NCBI GenBank assembly: GCA_018713805.1
Contig: DVOF01000027.1
Location: forward strand, 1 to 5,377
From: Candidatus Aphodoplasma excrementigallinarum
GTDB lineage: Bacteria > Bacillota > Clostridia > UBA1381 > UMGS1253
Length of the DNA: 5,377 nt
Direction: 5' to 3'
How positions within the stretch are numbered: position 1 is the stretch's first letter; each line of letters opens with the position of its first letter. Both the position numbers and the translations under genes were made by a program. This document shows positions 1-5,377 of the stretch, one piece after another. A model generated the notes under the pieces. The model was given only the letters and a program-made list of their open reading frames with translations. It did not search any database and was not told the origin of the DNA.

Positions 1-24
1 TATTAATATAGGGAGGAAAGAACG

Positions 25-1110
25 ATGATCAAGAAGACATTCCAAAATGTAATCAATCAAATGGATGCATTTCTCACCTCGCCGGTCGGCGTAATGGACA
101 GCGAAGGATTTGTGCTTGCTACGAACGCATCGGAAAACATGGCGGAGTATTCGGACATTTTTCTCGCCGCGGTCAACGATTCGATGGAGATTCACGGCTG
201 CCGCGGATACAGTGTCTGCGGCATCAGCAAGACGACGAAACCGGAATATATTATCTATGTGCGCGGTATTGACGACGAGTCGCGGCGGACGTGCATGATG
301 CTCGCTGTCTCCCTGAGCAACATCCGTCTGTTCTACGACGACAAATACGACAAGACCACATTTATCAAAAATATCATATCGGACAATACGCTGCCGCTCG
401 ACCTGCACCAGCGGGCGCGGGAGCTGCATATGGACTTTGACCAGAAGCGCGTTGTTTTTGTCATCAAGGTAATGCAGTCGGGCGACATCGCGGCTCTGGA
501 CGTGATTACGGGGATGTTCCCGGAGCATGAACGCGATTTCGTATTCTCGATGGATGAAAATACGATCGTGCTGGTGAAGGAAACGGACGACACGACGACC
601 GAGGAAGAGCTTGAGGCGCTGGCGCAGACGATGATCGACAACTTGAACAGCGAGGCCATGACAAATGTACTCGTCGGCATCAGTACGACGTCGGACAACC
701 TCAACGTGCTTGCGGCGGCCTATAAGGAGGCGCAGGTAGCGCTGGAGATCGGGCGCGTGTTTGAAAACGAAAAATATATCCTCAGCTATAAGAGCCTGGG
801 CGTAGGGCGGCTGATCTACCATCTGCCGACGCGTTTGTGCCAGTTGTTCTTGCAGGAGGTACTGACGAAGAAGGGGCTCGACGCGCTCGACGACGAGATT
901 ATTACGACGATTTACGAGTTCTTTAAAAACGACCTCAACGTGAGCGAAACGGCGCGCAAGCTCTACATCCACCGCAACACGCTGGTGTACCGGCTCGACA
1001 AGGTGCTCAAGACGATCGGGCTCGATTTGCGCAAGTTTGACGACGCGGTGGTATTCAAAGTAGCGATGATGGTTAACCAGTACCTGGTTGCCAACCCGAT
1101 GAAGATTTAA
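25..1110 (+). CDS. PucR/CdaR-type transcriptional regulator with C-terminal helix-turn-helix
   Basis: This 361-residue protein is probably a cytoplasmic DNA-binding regulator. The clearest part is the C-terminus: residues about 305-325 (N305-V-S-E-T-A-R-K-L-Y-I-H-R-N-T-L-V-Y-R) form the Fis-like helix-turn-helix shared by PucR, CdaR and related proteins (the HTH_30 family). Residues about 130-250 resemble the degenerate GGDEF-like domain found in the middle of CdaR-type regulators. The N-terminal ~120 residues would be the sensor part; I do not recognise a ligand-binding family there, although three cysteines (in HGCRGYSVCG and RRTCMM) stand out. The start is well fixed: GGGAGG at 11-16 lies 8 bases before the ATG, and an in-frame stop TAA sits at 4-6. 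The gene ends 26 bases before ftsE with no terminator between, so cotranscription with the ftsEX cluster is likely. Ligand and target genes are unknown; control of the cluster or of itself is inference. Confidence 0.85.
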   Translation: MIKKTFQNVINQMDAFLTSPVGVMDSEGFVLATNASENMAEYSDIFLAAVNDSMEIHGCRGYSVCGISKTTKPEYIIYVRGIDDESRRTCMMLAVSLSNIRLFYDDKYDKTTFIKNIISDNTLPLDLHQRARELHMDFDQKRVVFVIKVMQSGDIAALDVITGMFPEHERDFVFSMDENTIVLVKETDDTTTEEELEALAQTMIDNLNSEAMTNVLVGISTTSDNLNVLAAAYKEAQVALEIGRVFENEKYILSYKSLGVGRLIYHLPTRLCQLFLQEVLTKKGLDALDDEIITTIYEFFKNDLNVSETARKLYIHRNTLVYRLDKVLKTIGLDLRKFDDAVVFKVAMMVNQYLVANPMKI

Positions 1111-1123
1111 CCTGCAACTTAAC

Positions 1124-1127
1124 GGAG
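1124..1127 (+). promoter_or_regulatory. Ribosome binding site deciding the ftsE start
   Basis: GGAG lies directly against an upstream ATG at 1128 but 9 bases before the ATG at 1137. Only the second spacing is workable. The protein from 1137 also begins M-I-D-F-D-H-V-T-K, matching the usual FtsE N-terminus, so the longer reading with three extra residues is rejected. Confidence 0.75.
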
Positions 1128-1136
1128 ATGCTGCCA

Positions 1137-1823
1137 ATGATAGATTTTGATCATGTTACGAAAATATATGAGGACGGCACGGCTGCGCTTGACGATATTA
1201 CGTTCCACATTGAAAAGGGAGAGTTTGTATTTGTCGTTGGGCCGAGCGGCGCGGGCAAGTCGACGCTGACGCGCCTGCTCATGCACGAGGAGCTGCCGAC
1301 GAGCGGCAGGATCACGATCGACGGGGTCGAGGTGGATACACTTAAAAAGCGTGACATCCCATACCTGCGCCGCTCGATCGGCGTGGTGTTCCAGGATTTC
1401 CGCCTGCTCGACGACCGGACGGTCTATGAAAACATTGCGTTTGCCATGAAGGTCGTGGGCGCCACGCGGCGGGAAATCCGGCGGCAGGTGCCGACGCTTC
1501 TGAGCGTGGTGGGGCTGTCGCACAAGGCGCGTTTGTTCCCGACGCAGCTCTCGCGCGGGGAGGCGCAGCGCGTTGCAGTGGCGCGCGCGCTGGCAAACAA
1601 CCCGCCCATCCTGCTGGCGGACGAGCCGACGGCGTCGCTCCCGCCCAAAACGGCGGTTGAAATCGTCGAACTGCTCGACGAGATCAATATGCGCGGCACG
1701 ACGGTCGTCATGTCGACGCACGCAAAGGACATTGTGGATATGATGCAGAAGCGCGTCATCGCGATCGAGGATGGCAAGCTCGTCCGCGACGAGAAGGGAG
1801 GTTACGGCTTTGAAGTTAAGTAA
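1137..1823 (+). CDS. ftsE: Cell-division ABC transporter ATP-binding protein FtsE
   Basis: FtsE is the cytoplasmic ATPase of the FtsEX complex, which converts ATP binding and hydrolysis into activation of peptidoglycan hydrolases outside the cell. The 228-residue length is typical. Visible motifs in order are the A-loop tyrosine Y11, Walker A GPSGAGKST (35-43), the Q-loop Q86 in VVFQDFRLL, the signature LSRGE (138-142), Walker B ILLADEP (158-164) with catalytic E163, and the switch histidine H195 in MSTHAKD. Q-DFRLL and the immediately following ftsX point to FtsE rather than a LolD-type exporter. Two sites are unusual. The signature is normally LSGGE, and here R140 replaces the first glycine. 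The D-loop after Walker B normally reads GNLDP, and here it reads ASLPP, with P169 where the conserved aspartate should be. The reading frame is otherwise intact, so this looks like a functional but divergent ATPase. Confidence 0.95.
   Translation: MIDFDHVTKIYEDGTAALDDITFHIEKGEFVFVVGPSGAGKSTLTRLLMHEELPTSGRITIDGVEVDTLKKRDIPYLRRSIGVVFQDFRLLDDRTVYENIAFAMKVVGATRREIRRQVPTLLSVVGLSHKARLFPTQLSRGEAQRVAVARALANNPPILLADEPTASLPPKTAVEIVELLDEINMRGTTVVMSTHAKDIVDMMQKRVIAIEDGKLVRDEKGGYGFEVK
1794..1801 (+). promoter_or_regulatory. Ribosome binding site deciding the TTG start of ftsX
   Basis: AAGGGAGG lies inside the 3' end of ftsE and ends 8 bases before TTG at 1810. No ATG in the ftsX frame has a comparable site; the in-frame ATG at 1771 has none and would add 13 residues of ftsE-overlapping sequence that do not look like FtsX. 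Confidence 0.8.
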
Positions 1824-2706
1824 TTTCCGCTATTTCGTTTCGCAGGCGTTCCACAGCGTAATCCGCAACGGGCTGATGAGCGTGACCTCGATCTTTACGG
1901 TGCTGTGCTGTATGATCATTTTGGGATTGTTTTTAGTTGTCAGCATCAATGTCAATTACATAGCGGACCAAATCCAGGACCAGTGCGAGATACAGGCGTT
2001 TATGGCCGAGGACAGCACAGACGCACAGATTGCGCAGGCAAGGGCGCAGATTGAAGCGATTGCGAATGTGGCGTCCGTGGAGCCGTTTACCAAAGAGGAT
2101 ACGCTCGAGTATGCGCGGGAGATGTTCGGCGACCAGGCCGCCGCGCTCGACGGGTACGAGGAGGACAACCCCTTCCGCGACTCGTTCCAGATATCGCTTG
2201 TGGATTTGTCACAGTCTGCTGCCACGATCGCCGAGATTCAGCAGGTGAGCGGTGTGGCGGAGGTCGCCAACCGGCAGGATACGATGGATTCGGTACTGAA
2301 CGTAACCAATATGATAAAGAACATGAGCTTTTGGGTCATGCTGCTTTTGGGCATTGTCTCCATCTTTATTATTGCAAATACAATTAAACTTGCGGTGTTT
2401 GCGCGGCGCAAGGAGATCAATGTGATGAAGTTCGTCGGCGCGACAAACTGGTTTATCCGGTGGCCGTTTGTGTTCGAAGGGATTATCATTGGCGTGACGG
2501 GCGCGGTGATTGCGTTCGGGCTGATCTCTTGGGGGTATGTGGGGCTGCTTGGCTGGATGTCCGGGACGGGCTTCCAGATGGACATGTTCCAGCTCAAGAC
2601 GTACCAGGACATCTGGTGGATGCTGTTATGCTCATTTGTTGGGATCGGCGCAGTGATCGGCGCTGCGGGCAGCGCGCTTTCGATCCGGAAGCATTTGGAC
2701 GTTTAA
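1810..2706 (+). CDS. ftsX: Cell-division permease-like protein FtsX
   Basis: FtsX is the membrane subunit of FtsEX; it does not transport a substrate but relays the ATPase state of FtsE to a hydrolase or activator outside. The 298-residue protein has the expected layout: a short cytoplasmic N-terminus (MKLSNFRYFVSQAFHSVIRNG), membrane segment 1 at about 25-46, an extracellular domain of roughly 125 residues (about 47-171) that would contact the partner, and three more membrane segments near 173-195, 218-247 and 268-289. The cytoplasmic stretch after segment 2 (ARRKEINVMKFVGATNWFIRWPFVFEG) is characteristic of FtsX and of the FtsX/MacB permease fold and likely carries the coupling helix to FtsE. 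Translation starts at TTG 1810, overlapping the end of ftsE by 14 bases, which suggests coupled translation of the two subunits. The extracellular domain contains one cysteine, C59. No sign of damage. Confidence 0.95.
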   Translation: MKLSNFRYFVSQAFHSVIRNGLMSVTSIFTVLCCMIILGLFLVVSINVNYIADQIQDQCEIQAFMAEDSTDAQIAQARAQIEAIANVASVEPFTKEDTLEYAREMFGDQAAALDGYEEDNPFRDSFQISLVDLSQSAATIAEIQQVSGVAEVANRQDTMDSVLNVTNMIKNMSFWVMLLLGIVSIFIIANTIKLAVFARRKEINVMKFVGATNWFIRWPFVFEGIIIGVTGAVIAFGLISWGYVGLLGWMSGTGFQMDMFQLKTYQDIWWMLLCSFVGIGAVIGAAGSALSIRKHLDV

Positions 2707-2720
2707 TGGTTTTGTGTAAG

Positions 2721-2734
2721 CCGGGGGAGCCCGG
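2721..2734 (+). other. Short GC-rich hairpin between ftsX and the M23 gene
   Basis: CCGGG (2721-2725) and CCCGG (2730-2734) can pair into a 5-bp stem with a GGAG loop. No T-run follows, so it is not an intrinsic terminator. It lies 10 bases before the ribosome site of the M23 gene and could affect mRNA stability or translation; this is a weak inference. Confidence 0.3.
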
Positions 2735-2744
2735 GTGGTAGTGC

Positions 2745-2749
2745 GGAGG
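2745..2749 (+). promoter_or_regulatory. Ribosome binding site deciding the M23 gene start
   Basis: GGAGG is 8 bases before ATG 2758 but only 2 bases before an in-frame TTG at 2752. The ATG is therefore chosen; it gives a classic MKKK signal-sequence start. Confidence 0.85.
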
Positions 2750-2757
2750 TTTTGCAA

Positions 2758-3951
2758 ATGAAAAAAAAGACAATGGTCATTATCTGTATCACGCTGGCGG
2801 CGGCCATGGTGTTGGCTGTGGTCGGGCCGGTTGCCATCAGCGGGATGTACTCGATGATGGCGGAGGCGGCGAGCGAGTCGGAGCTCAACAATAAGCTGGA
2901 CGAGAACGAAAAGGCCCAGCAGGAGCTGCAGGACGAGCTCGACAGCGTGACGCAGGAAAAGAAGGAAATGCAGGCGGAGAAGGACCGTCTCGACAGCGAG
3001 ATTGCGGATTTGGCGACGGAGATCGACTCCATAACCAGGACGATTGCGCAGAACGAAAGCGATATCGCGCAGAAGGAAGCTGAGATCGAAAGCCTCGAGC
3101 AGGAGATTGAGGAAAATGACGAGCTGCTGAAAACGCGCCTGCGCGTCATGTACGAAAAGGGGAGCACAGGCTATATCGACGTGCTGTTTTCGGCGACAAG
3201 CTTTTCGGATTTGCTGTTGCGGATGGACATGATCCAGCAGATTTATGAGCACGACCAGGCATTAATCAAAGAGATGGAGACGGCGAAGGCGACGGTCGAA
3301 ACGGCGAAGGCTGAGATCGAGGCTGCAAAAACGGCAAACGAGGGGCTTCAGGCAGATTTGGAAACGGAACGGGCGGCAATGCAGCAGAAGAGCGACGAAA
3401 GCGACAGTGTAATTGCCCGCCTTGCCCAGAGCGAGGAGGAGCTCCAGGCAGAGCTTGAGGAGCGCGAGCAGGAGAACCAGGACATCCTCGACCAGATTGC
3501 GGCGGCGAAGGCTGCGCAGCAGGCAAGCAGCAACTATAACGCCGTTGCCGCCAATACATACACGGGCGGGCAGCTCGGGTGGCCCAGTACGTCGCGCGGC
3601 ACGATCACTTCGACGTTCGGGTGGCGGACGTTCCGCGGCGTGCCGAACAACCATACAGGCCTTGACATAGCCGTTCCTATGGGGACGCCGGTGCTCGCGT
3701 GCGAGGACGGCGTGGTGACGGGTTCCGGCTGGCGTAACTCGTATGGGTACTGCATTACGATCGACCATGGTTCGATCACGACCCTGTATGCGCACAACAG
3801 CGTATTGCAGGTGAGCGTGGGTCAGACGGTACAGCGCGGGCAGCAGATTGCGCTTGCCGGCTCGACGGGCAACTCGACCGGGCCGCACATCCATCTGGGC
3901 GTCATTGCAAACGGACAGTATGTCAACCCGGCACCGTACGTTGGGTTGTAA
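2758..3951 (+). CDS. Coiled-coil M23 family peptidoglycan hydrolase, likely FtsEX partner
   Basis: The 397-residue protein is built like EnvC and PcsB/CwlO-type FtsEX partners. It has a lysine start (MKKK) and a hydrophobic segment at about 6-27, either a signal peptide with a possible cleavage site after AEA (35-37) or an uncleaved anchor. A long Glu/Gln/Lys/Asp-rich coiled coil covers about 39-126 and 171-262. Between its arms, residues 127-170 (RLRVMYEKGSTGYIDVLFSA, then SFSDLLLRMDMIQQIYEHD) match the conserved hairpin of PcsB and CwlO coiled-coil regions. After a Ser/Ala/Asn-rich linker comes an M23 (LytM) domain at about 280-397. It has the H-x-x-x-D motif (H299, D303), H346 in LYAHNS and H-x-H (H377, H379), so the zinc and catalytic residues appear intact. 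It should cut peptide cross-bridges of peptidoglycan outside the membrane; the bond cut is not evident. It follows ftsX by 51 bases, supporting FtsEX control. It ends with tandem stops (TAATAA). It could be annotated as murein hydrolase activator EnvC, but it looks catalytic in its own right. Confidence 0.9.
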   Translation: MKKKTMVIICITLAAAMVLAVVGPVAISGMYSMMAEAASESELNNKLDENEKAQQELQDELDSVTQEKKEMQAEKDRLDSEIADLATEIDSITRTIAQNESDIAQKEAEIESLEQEIEENDELLKTRLRVMYEKGSTGYIDVLFSATSFSDLLLRMDMIQQIYEHDQALIKEMETAKATVETAKAEIEAAKTANEGLQADLETERAAMQQKSDESDSVIARLAQSEEELQAELEEREQENQDILDQIAAAKAAQQASSNYNAVAANTYTGGQLGWPSTSRGTITSTFGWRTFRGVPNNHTGLDIAVPMGTPVLACEDGVVTGSGWRNSYGYCITIDHGSITTLYAHNSVLQVSVGQTVQRGQQIALAGSTGNSTGPHIHLGVIANGQYVNPAPYVGL

Positions 3952-3954
3952 TAA

Positions 3955-3983
3955 TTGGCACATCAATATACATAAGATGAAAT
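3955..3983 (+). promoter_or_regulatory. Possible sigma-A type promoter for the S41 protease gene
   Basis: TTGGCA (3955-3960, five of six matches to TTGACA) is followed after 17 bases by TGAAAT (3978-3983, four of six matches to TATAAT). The spacing is ideal, but the -10 is weak and overlaps the start of the following hairpin, so this is only a candidate. Confidence 0.2.
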
Positions 3984-4014
3984 AAGCTTTGCGCTGCAGG
4001 GCGCAAGGCTTATT
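3981..4014 (+). terminator. Candidate intrinsic terminator or attenuator hairpin after the M23 gene
   Basis: The arms at 3981-3994 and 4001-4014 pair over 14 bp with a single G-T wobble and a 6-base TGCAGG loop. The core is GC-rich (GCGC at the loop end) and the base is AT-rich, so the 3' arm ends in TTATT, followed by CTAT. The stem is strong but the T-tract is short and broken, so termination may be partial, leaving some read-through into the protease gene. Confidence 0.5.
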
Positions 4015-4021
4015 CTATCCC

Positions 4022-4036
4022 GGCAGGACATCTGCC
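4022..4036 (+). other. Second small hairpin in the leader of the S41 protease gene
   Basis: GGCAG (4022-4026) and CTGCC (4032-4036) pair perfectly over 5 bp with a 5-base loop, just before the ribosome site at 4046. Together with the larger hairpin at 3981-4014 it makes most of the 106-base spacer foldable. I do not recognise a known riboswitch or T-box. Confidence 0.3.
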
Positions 4037-4045
4037 ATAAGAACA

Positions 4046-4051
4046 GAGGGG
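4046..4051 (+). promoter_or_regulatory. Ribosome binding site deciding the TTG start of the S41 protease
   Basis: GAGGGG ends 6 bases before TTG 4058. An in-frame ATG at 3989 lies inside the large hairpin, has no ribosome site and would add 23 residues ahead of the membrane segment, so it is rejected. Confidence 0.75.
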
Positions 4052-4057
4052 ATTTGT

Positions 4058-5266
4058 TTGAGTCAAAGAGCAAAAATTGTTTGGACGGCGGTTATCAGCG
4101 TAGTGGCGACGTTTATCCTGACAGGCGTGCTGTATCTCACGGTGGGGAGCGGCATTATTGGCCGGATGCTATACGTCGGCGACGGAAGTACGTTCCAGAG
4201 CCCGCTGCTGGATGAGGTAAAGGCGTATCTGGAGACGTTTTATATGGGCGACATCGACGAGGAAGAAATGGTGTATTATGCGGCGAAGGGGATGGCGGCT
4301 TCTACAGAGGACCCCTATACGCGCTACTATACGCCGGACGAATTTGAAGAATATATGGACAGCAATATCGGCGCCTATGTCGGCGTAGGTATTGTGCTGA
4401 CGGCGACCGAGGACACGAACGAGCTCGTCGTTGTCACGCCGTACGAGGATGCGCCGGGCGACAAGGCGGGCGTGCTCCCGGGCGACATCATTGTGGCAAT
4501 CGACGGGGTAGCATATACAGGCGAAGATTTGGACGAGGCGGCGGACGTGATGCGCGGTTCCGACCTGGCAAATGCGGCCGGGACGCAGGTTACGCTGACG
4601 CTGCGGCGCGGCGATGAAACGTTTGACGTTGTGCTGACGCGCGAGGAAGTACACCTCAAGACGGTCAATGCGGAGATGCTGGAAGGCGATATCGGGTATA
4701 TGCGGATCATTTCGTTTGACGGCGACACGGACGTTGAGGTGGAAAACGCGCTCAATACCTTGCTCGAAAGCGGGATGAATAAGCTCGTGCTCGATTTGCG
4801 CGACAATGGCGGCGGCGACTATAATACGGCGTGCGGCGTGGCGGGCAAATTCCTGGATGAAGGCGACCTGATCGTGTATACCGAGGATAAGAACGGGGTG
4901 CGCGAGGAGGAGTACGCCACTGGAAAGATGACCGACTGCGAGCTGGTTATCCTGATCAACGGCGGTAGTGCAAGCGCGTCGGAGGTTGTGACGGGCGCGC
5001 TCGACGGCAACGGCCGCGCGAAGGCGATTGTCGGTACAACGTCGTATGGCAAAGGGATCACCCAGAATATTTATCAGTTGAAAAACGGCGGCGGGATGAG
5101 CATTACGGTAGACTATTACTACACGCCCACCGGCGAGTGCATCCATGAAAAGGGGATTGAGCCGGACGTGGAGGTCTCGCTGGGCGAGAATGAAGATAAG
5201 CCGAGCACGACGCTGACCTATGAGGAGGATCTGCAGCTGCAAAAGGCTGTGGAGCTGCTGCAATAA
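4058..5266 (+). CDS. S41 family carboxy-terminal processing protease (CtpB-like)
   Basis: The 402-residue protein is a C-terminal processing peptidase, a Ser/Lys protease acting outside the membrane on protein C-termini. A single N-terminal membrane segment at about 8-30 anchors it. Residues about 40-102 contain the typical helical lead-in with EDPYTRYYTPDEFEEY. A PDZ domain follows at about 103-190 (YVGVGIVL, then GVLPGDIIVAIDG), which in this family gates access to the active site. The S41 core contains LVLDLRDNGGG and the nucleophile motif GGSASASE with S306 as predicted nucleophile, followed by SYGKGITQ with K332 and Q336, matching the Ser-Lys-Gln triad of CtpB and Prc. The protein ends with the family motif YTPTGECIHEKGIEPDVEV. 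The PDZ-core junction RGSDLANAAGTQV is a few residues longer than the usual RG-x-x-GT form. B. subtilis ctpB also lies next to ftsEX, so the placement is conserved. Likely targets are wall hydrolases or their regulators (inference). It ends with tandem stops (TAATAG). Confidence 0.93.
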   Translation: MSQRAKIVWTAVISVVATFILTGVLYLTVGSGIIGRMLYVGDGSTFQSPLLDEVKAYLETFYMGDIDEEEMVYYAAKGMAASTEDPYTRYYTPDEFEEYMDSNIGAYVGVGIVLTATEDTNELVVVTPYEDAPGDKAGVLPGDIIVAIDGVAYTGEDLDEAADVMRGSDLANAAGTQVTLTLRRGDETFDVVLTREEVHLKTVNAEMLEGDIGYMRIISFDGDTDVEVENALNTLLESGMNKLVLDLRDNGGGDYNTACGVAGKFLDEGDLIVYTEDKNGVREEEYATGKMTDCELVILINGGSASASEVVTGALDGNGRAKAIVGTTSYGKGITQNIYQLKNGGGMSITVDYYYTPTGECIHEKGIEPDVEVSLGENEDKPSTTLTYEEDLQLQKAVELLQ

Positions 5267-5280
5267 TAGGGTAAATACCT

Positions 5281-5292
5281 TTTGTGTACAAA
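5281..5292. promoter_or_regulatory. Small inverted repeat upstream of the last gene, possible operator
   Basis: TTTGT and ACAAA form a perfect 5-base inverted repeat around a central GT, in the 52-base gap between the protease gene and the next gene. Its place 27 bases before the ATG suits a repressor site, but so short a palindrome can occur by chance. No convincing promoter or terminator is visible in this gap. Confidence 0.2.
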
Positions 5293-5318
5293 CATTGAAA
5301 GGGGTAAGGTGAAATAGG

Positions 5319-5377
5319 ATGGGGAATGCAACTGTTGATTTCGGGAAAATAATTGGACGGATGAAGCCCATGCACAG
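5319..5377 (+). CDS. Start of an unidentified gene, cut by the window edge
   Basis: Only 19 complete codons are present, reading MGNATVDFGKIIGRMKPMH. The start is well supported: an AAGGTGA-type ribosome site at 5306-5312 lies 6 bases before the ATG, and the in-frame TGA at 5310-5312 rules out an earlier start. There is no signal peptide at the N-terminus, so the product is probably cytoplasmic. The pattern V-D-F-x-K-x-x-G-x-M-K-P-M-H reminds me of the first strand of some glycoside hydrolases of the beta-xylosidase type (GH39-like), but this rests on memory of a short motif. It does not look like MinJ, which follows ctpB in B. subtilis, so the division-related cluster probably ends before it. 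Confidence 0.6.
   Translation, partial: MGNATVDFGKIIGRMKPMH

Noticed and set aside
2760..3540. Repetitive Glu/Ala/Lys-rich coding, considered as a tandem repeat
   Set aside because: Codons and residues vary without a fixed unit; this is ordinary coiled-coil composition.
2632..3966. Long minus-strand open frames opposite the M23 gene (2632-3252 and 3262-3966)
   Set aside because: Their Leu/Arg-rich translations mirror the Glu/Gln/Ala-rich coiled coil on the + strand, and none has a convincing family motif.
3989..4057. Upstream ATG at 3989 as the start of the S41 protease
   Set aside because: It lies within the large hairpin, lacks a ribosome site and adds 23 residues before the membrane segment; TTG 4058 has a good site.
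5230..5263. GCAGCTGC/AGCTGC inverted repeats at the end of the protease gene as a terminator
   Set aside because: They lie within the coding region, pair imperfectly and are not followed by a T-run.
4169..5371. A 400-codon open frame on the minus strand opposite the S41 protease gene
   Set aside because: It is a shadow of the GC-biased codons of the + strand gene. Its translation shows no recognisable domain, while the + strand frame has complete S41 and PDZ motifs.
1..5377. Mobile elements, CRISPR arrays, tRNA or rRNA genes, phage or defence genes
   Set aside because: No direct-repeat array, transposase motif, tRNA-like fold or defence domain is visible; the window is almost fully taken up by the five intact genes and one partial gene listed.

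Overview
The window reads as chromosome of a Gram-positive bacterium of the class Clostridia (Bacillota). The evidence is gene content and style: strong GGAGG-type ribosome sites, TTG starts, and an FtsEX plus coiled-coil hydrolase plus CtpB-type protease cluster. The DNA is fairly GC-rich (frequent GCG, ACG, GAC and CTG/CTC codons) with more AT-rich spacers. A gut clostridium, perhaps Christensenellales-like, is possible, but that is inference and cannot be settled from the sequence alone.

Layout, all on the + strand: (1) 25-1110, a PucR/CdaR-type regulator with a C-terminal helix-turn-helix. (2) 1137-1823, ftsE, the ATPase of the FtsEX complex. (3) 1810-2706, ftsX, the membrane partner, overlapping the end of ftsE by 14 bases and starting with TTG. 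(4) 2758-3951, a secreted or membrane-anchored coiled-coil protein with a C-terminal M23 (LytM) peptidase domain whose zinc ligands are all visible. (5) A 106-base spacer with two hairpins, the first a possible terminator. (6) 4058-5266, an S41 carboxy-terminal processing protease with a PDZ domain, starting with TTG. (7) A 52-base spacer, then the first 59 bases of an unrelated-looking gene at 5319, cut by the window edge.

The four central genes fit one job: controlled cutting of peptidoglycan during division or growth. By analogy with FtsEX-EnvC (E. coli), FtsEX-PcsB (pneumococcus) and FtsEX-CwlO (B. subtilis), ATP cycling by FtsE would be relayed through FtsX to the coiled coil of the M23 protein outside the membrane and switch on cell-wall cleavage. 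The S41 protease, also facing outside, may process or remove wall enzymes. The regulator, only 26 bases upstream of ftsE, is probably cotranscribed and may control the cluster.

The core is a recognised type of locus rather than a new system. The points most worth a second look are the unusual FtsE (ABC signature LSRGE and a D-loop with proline in place of aspartate), the hydrolase with an apparently intact zinc site in the position where E. coli has an inactive activator, the regulator in the operon, and the structured leader of the protease gene.
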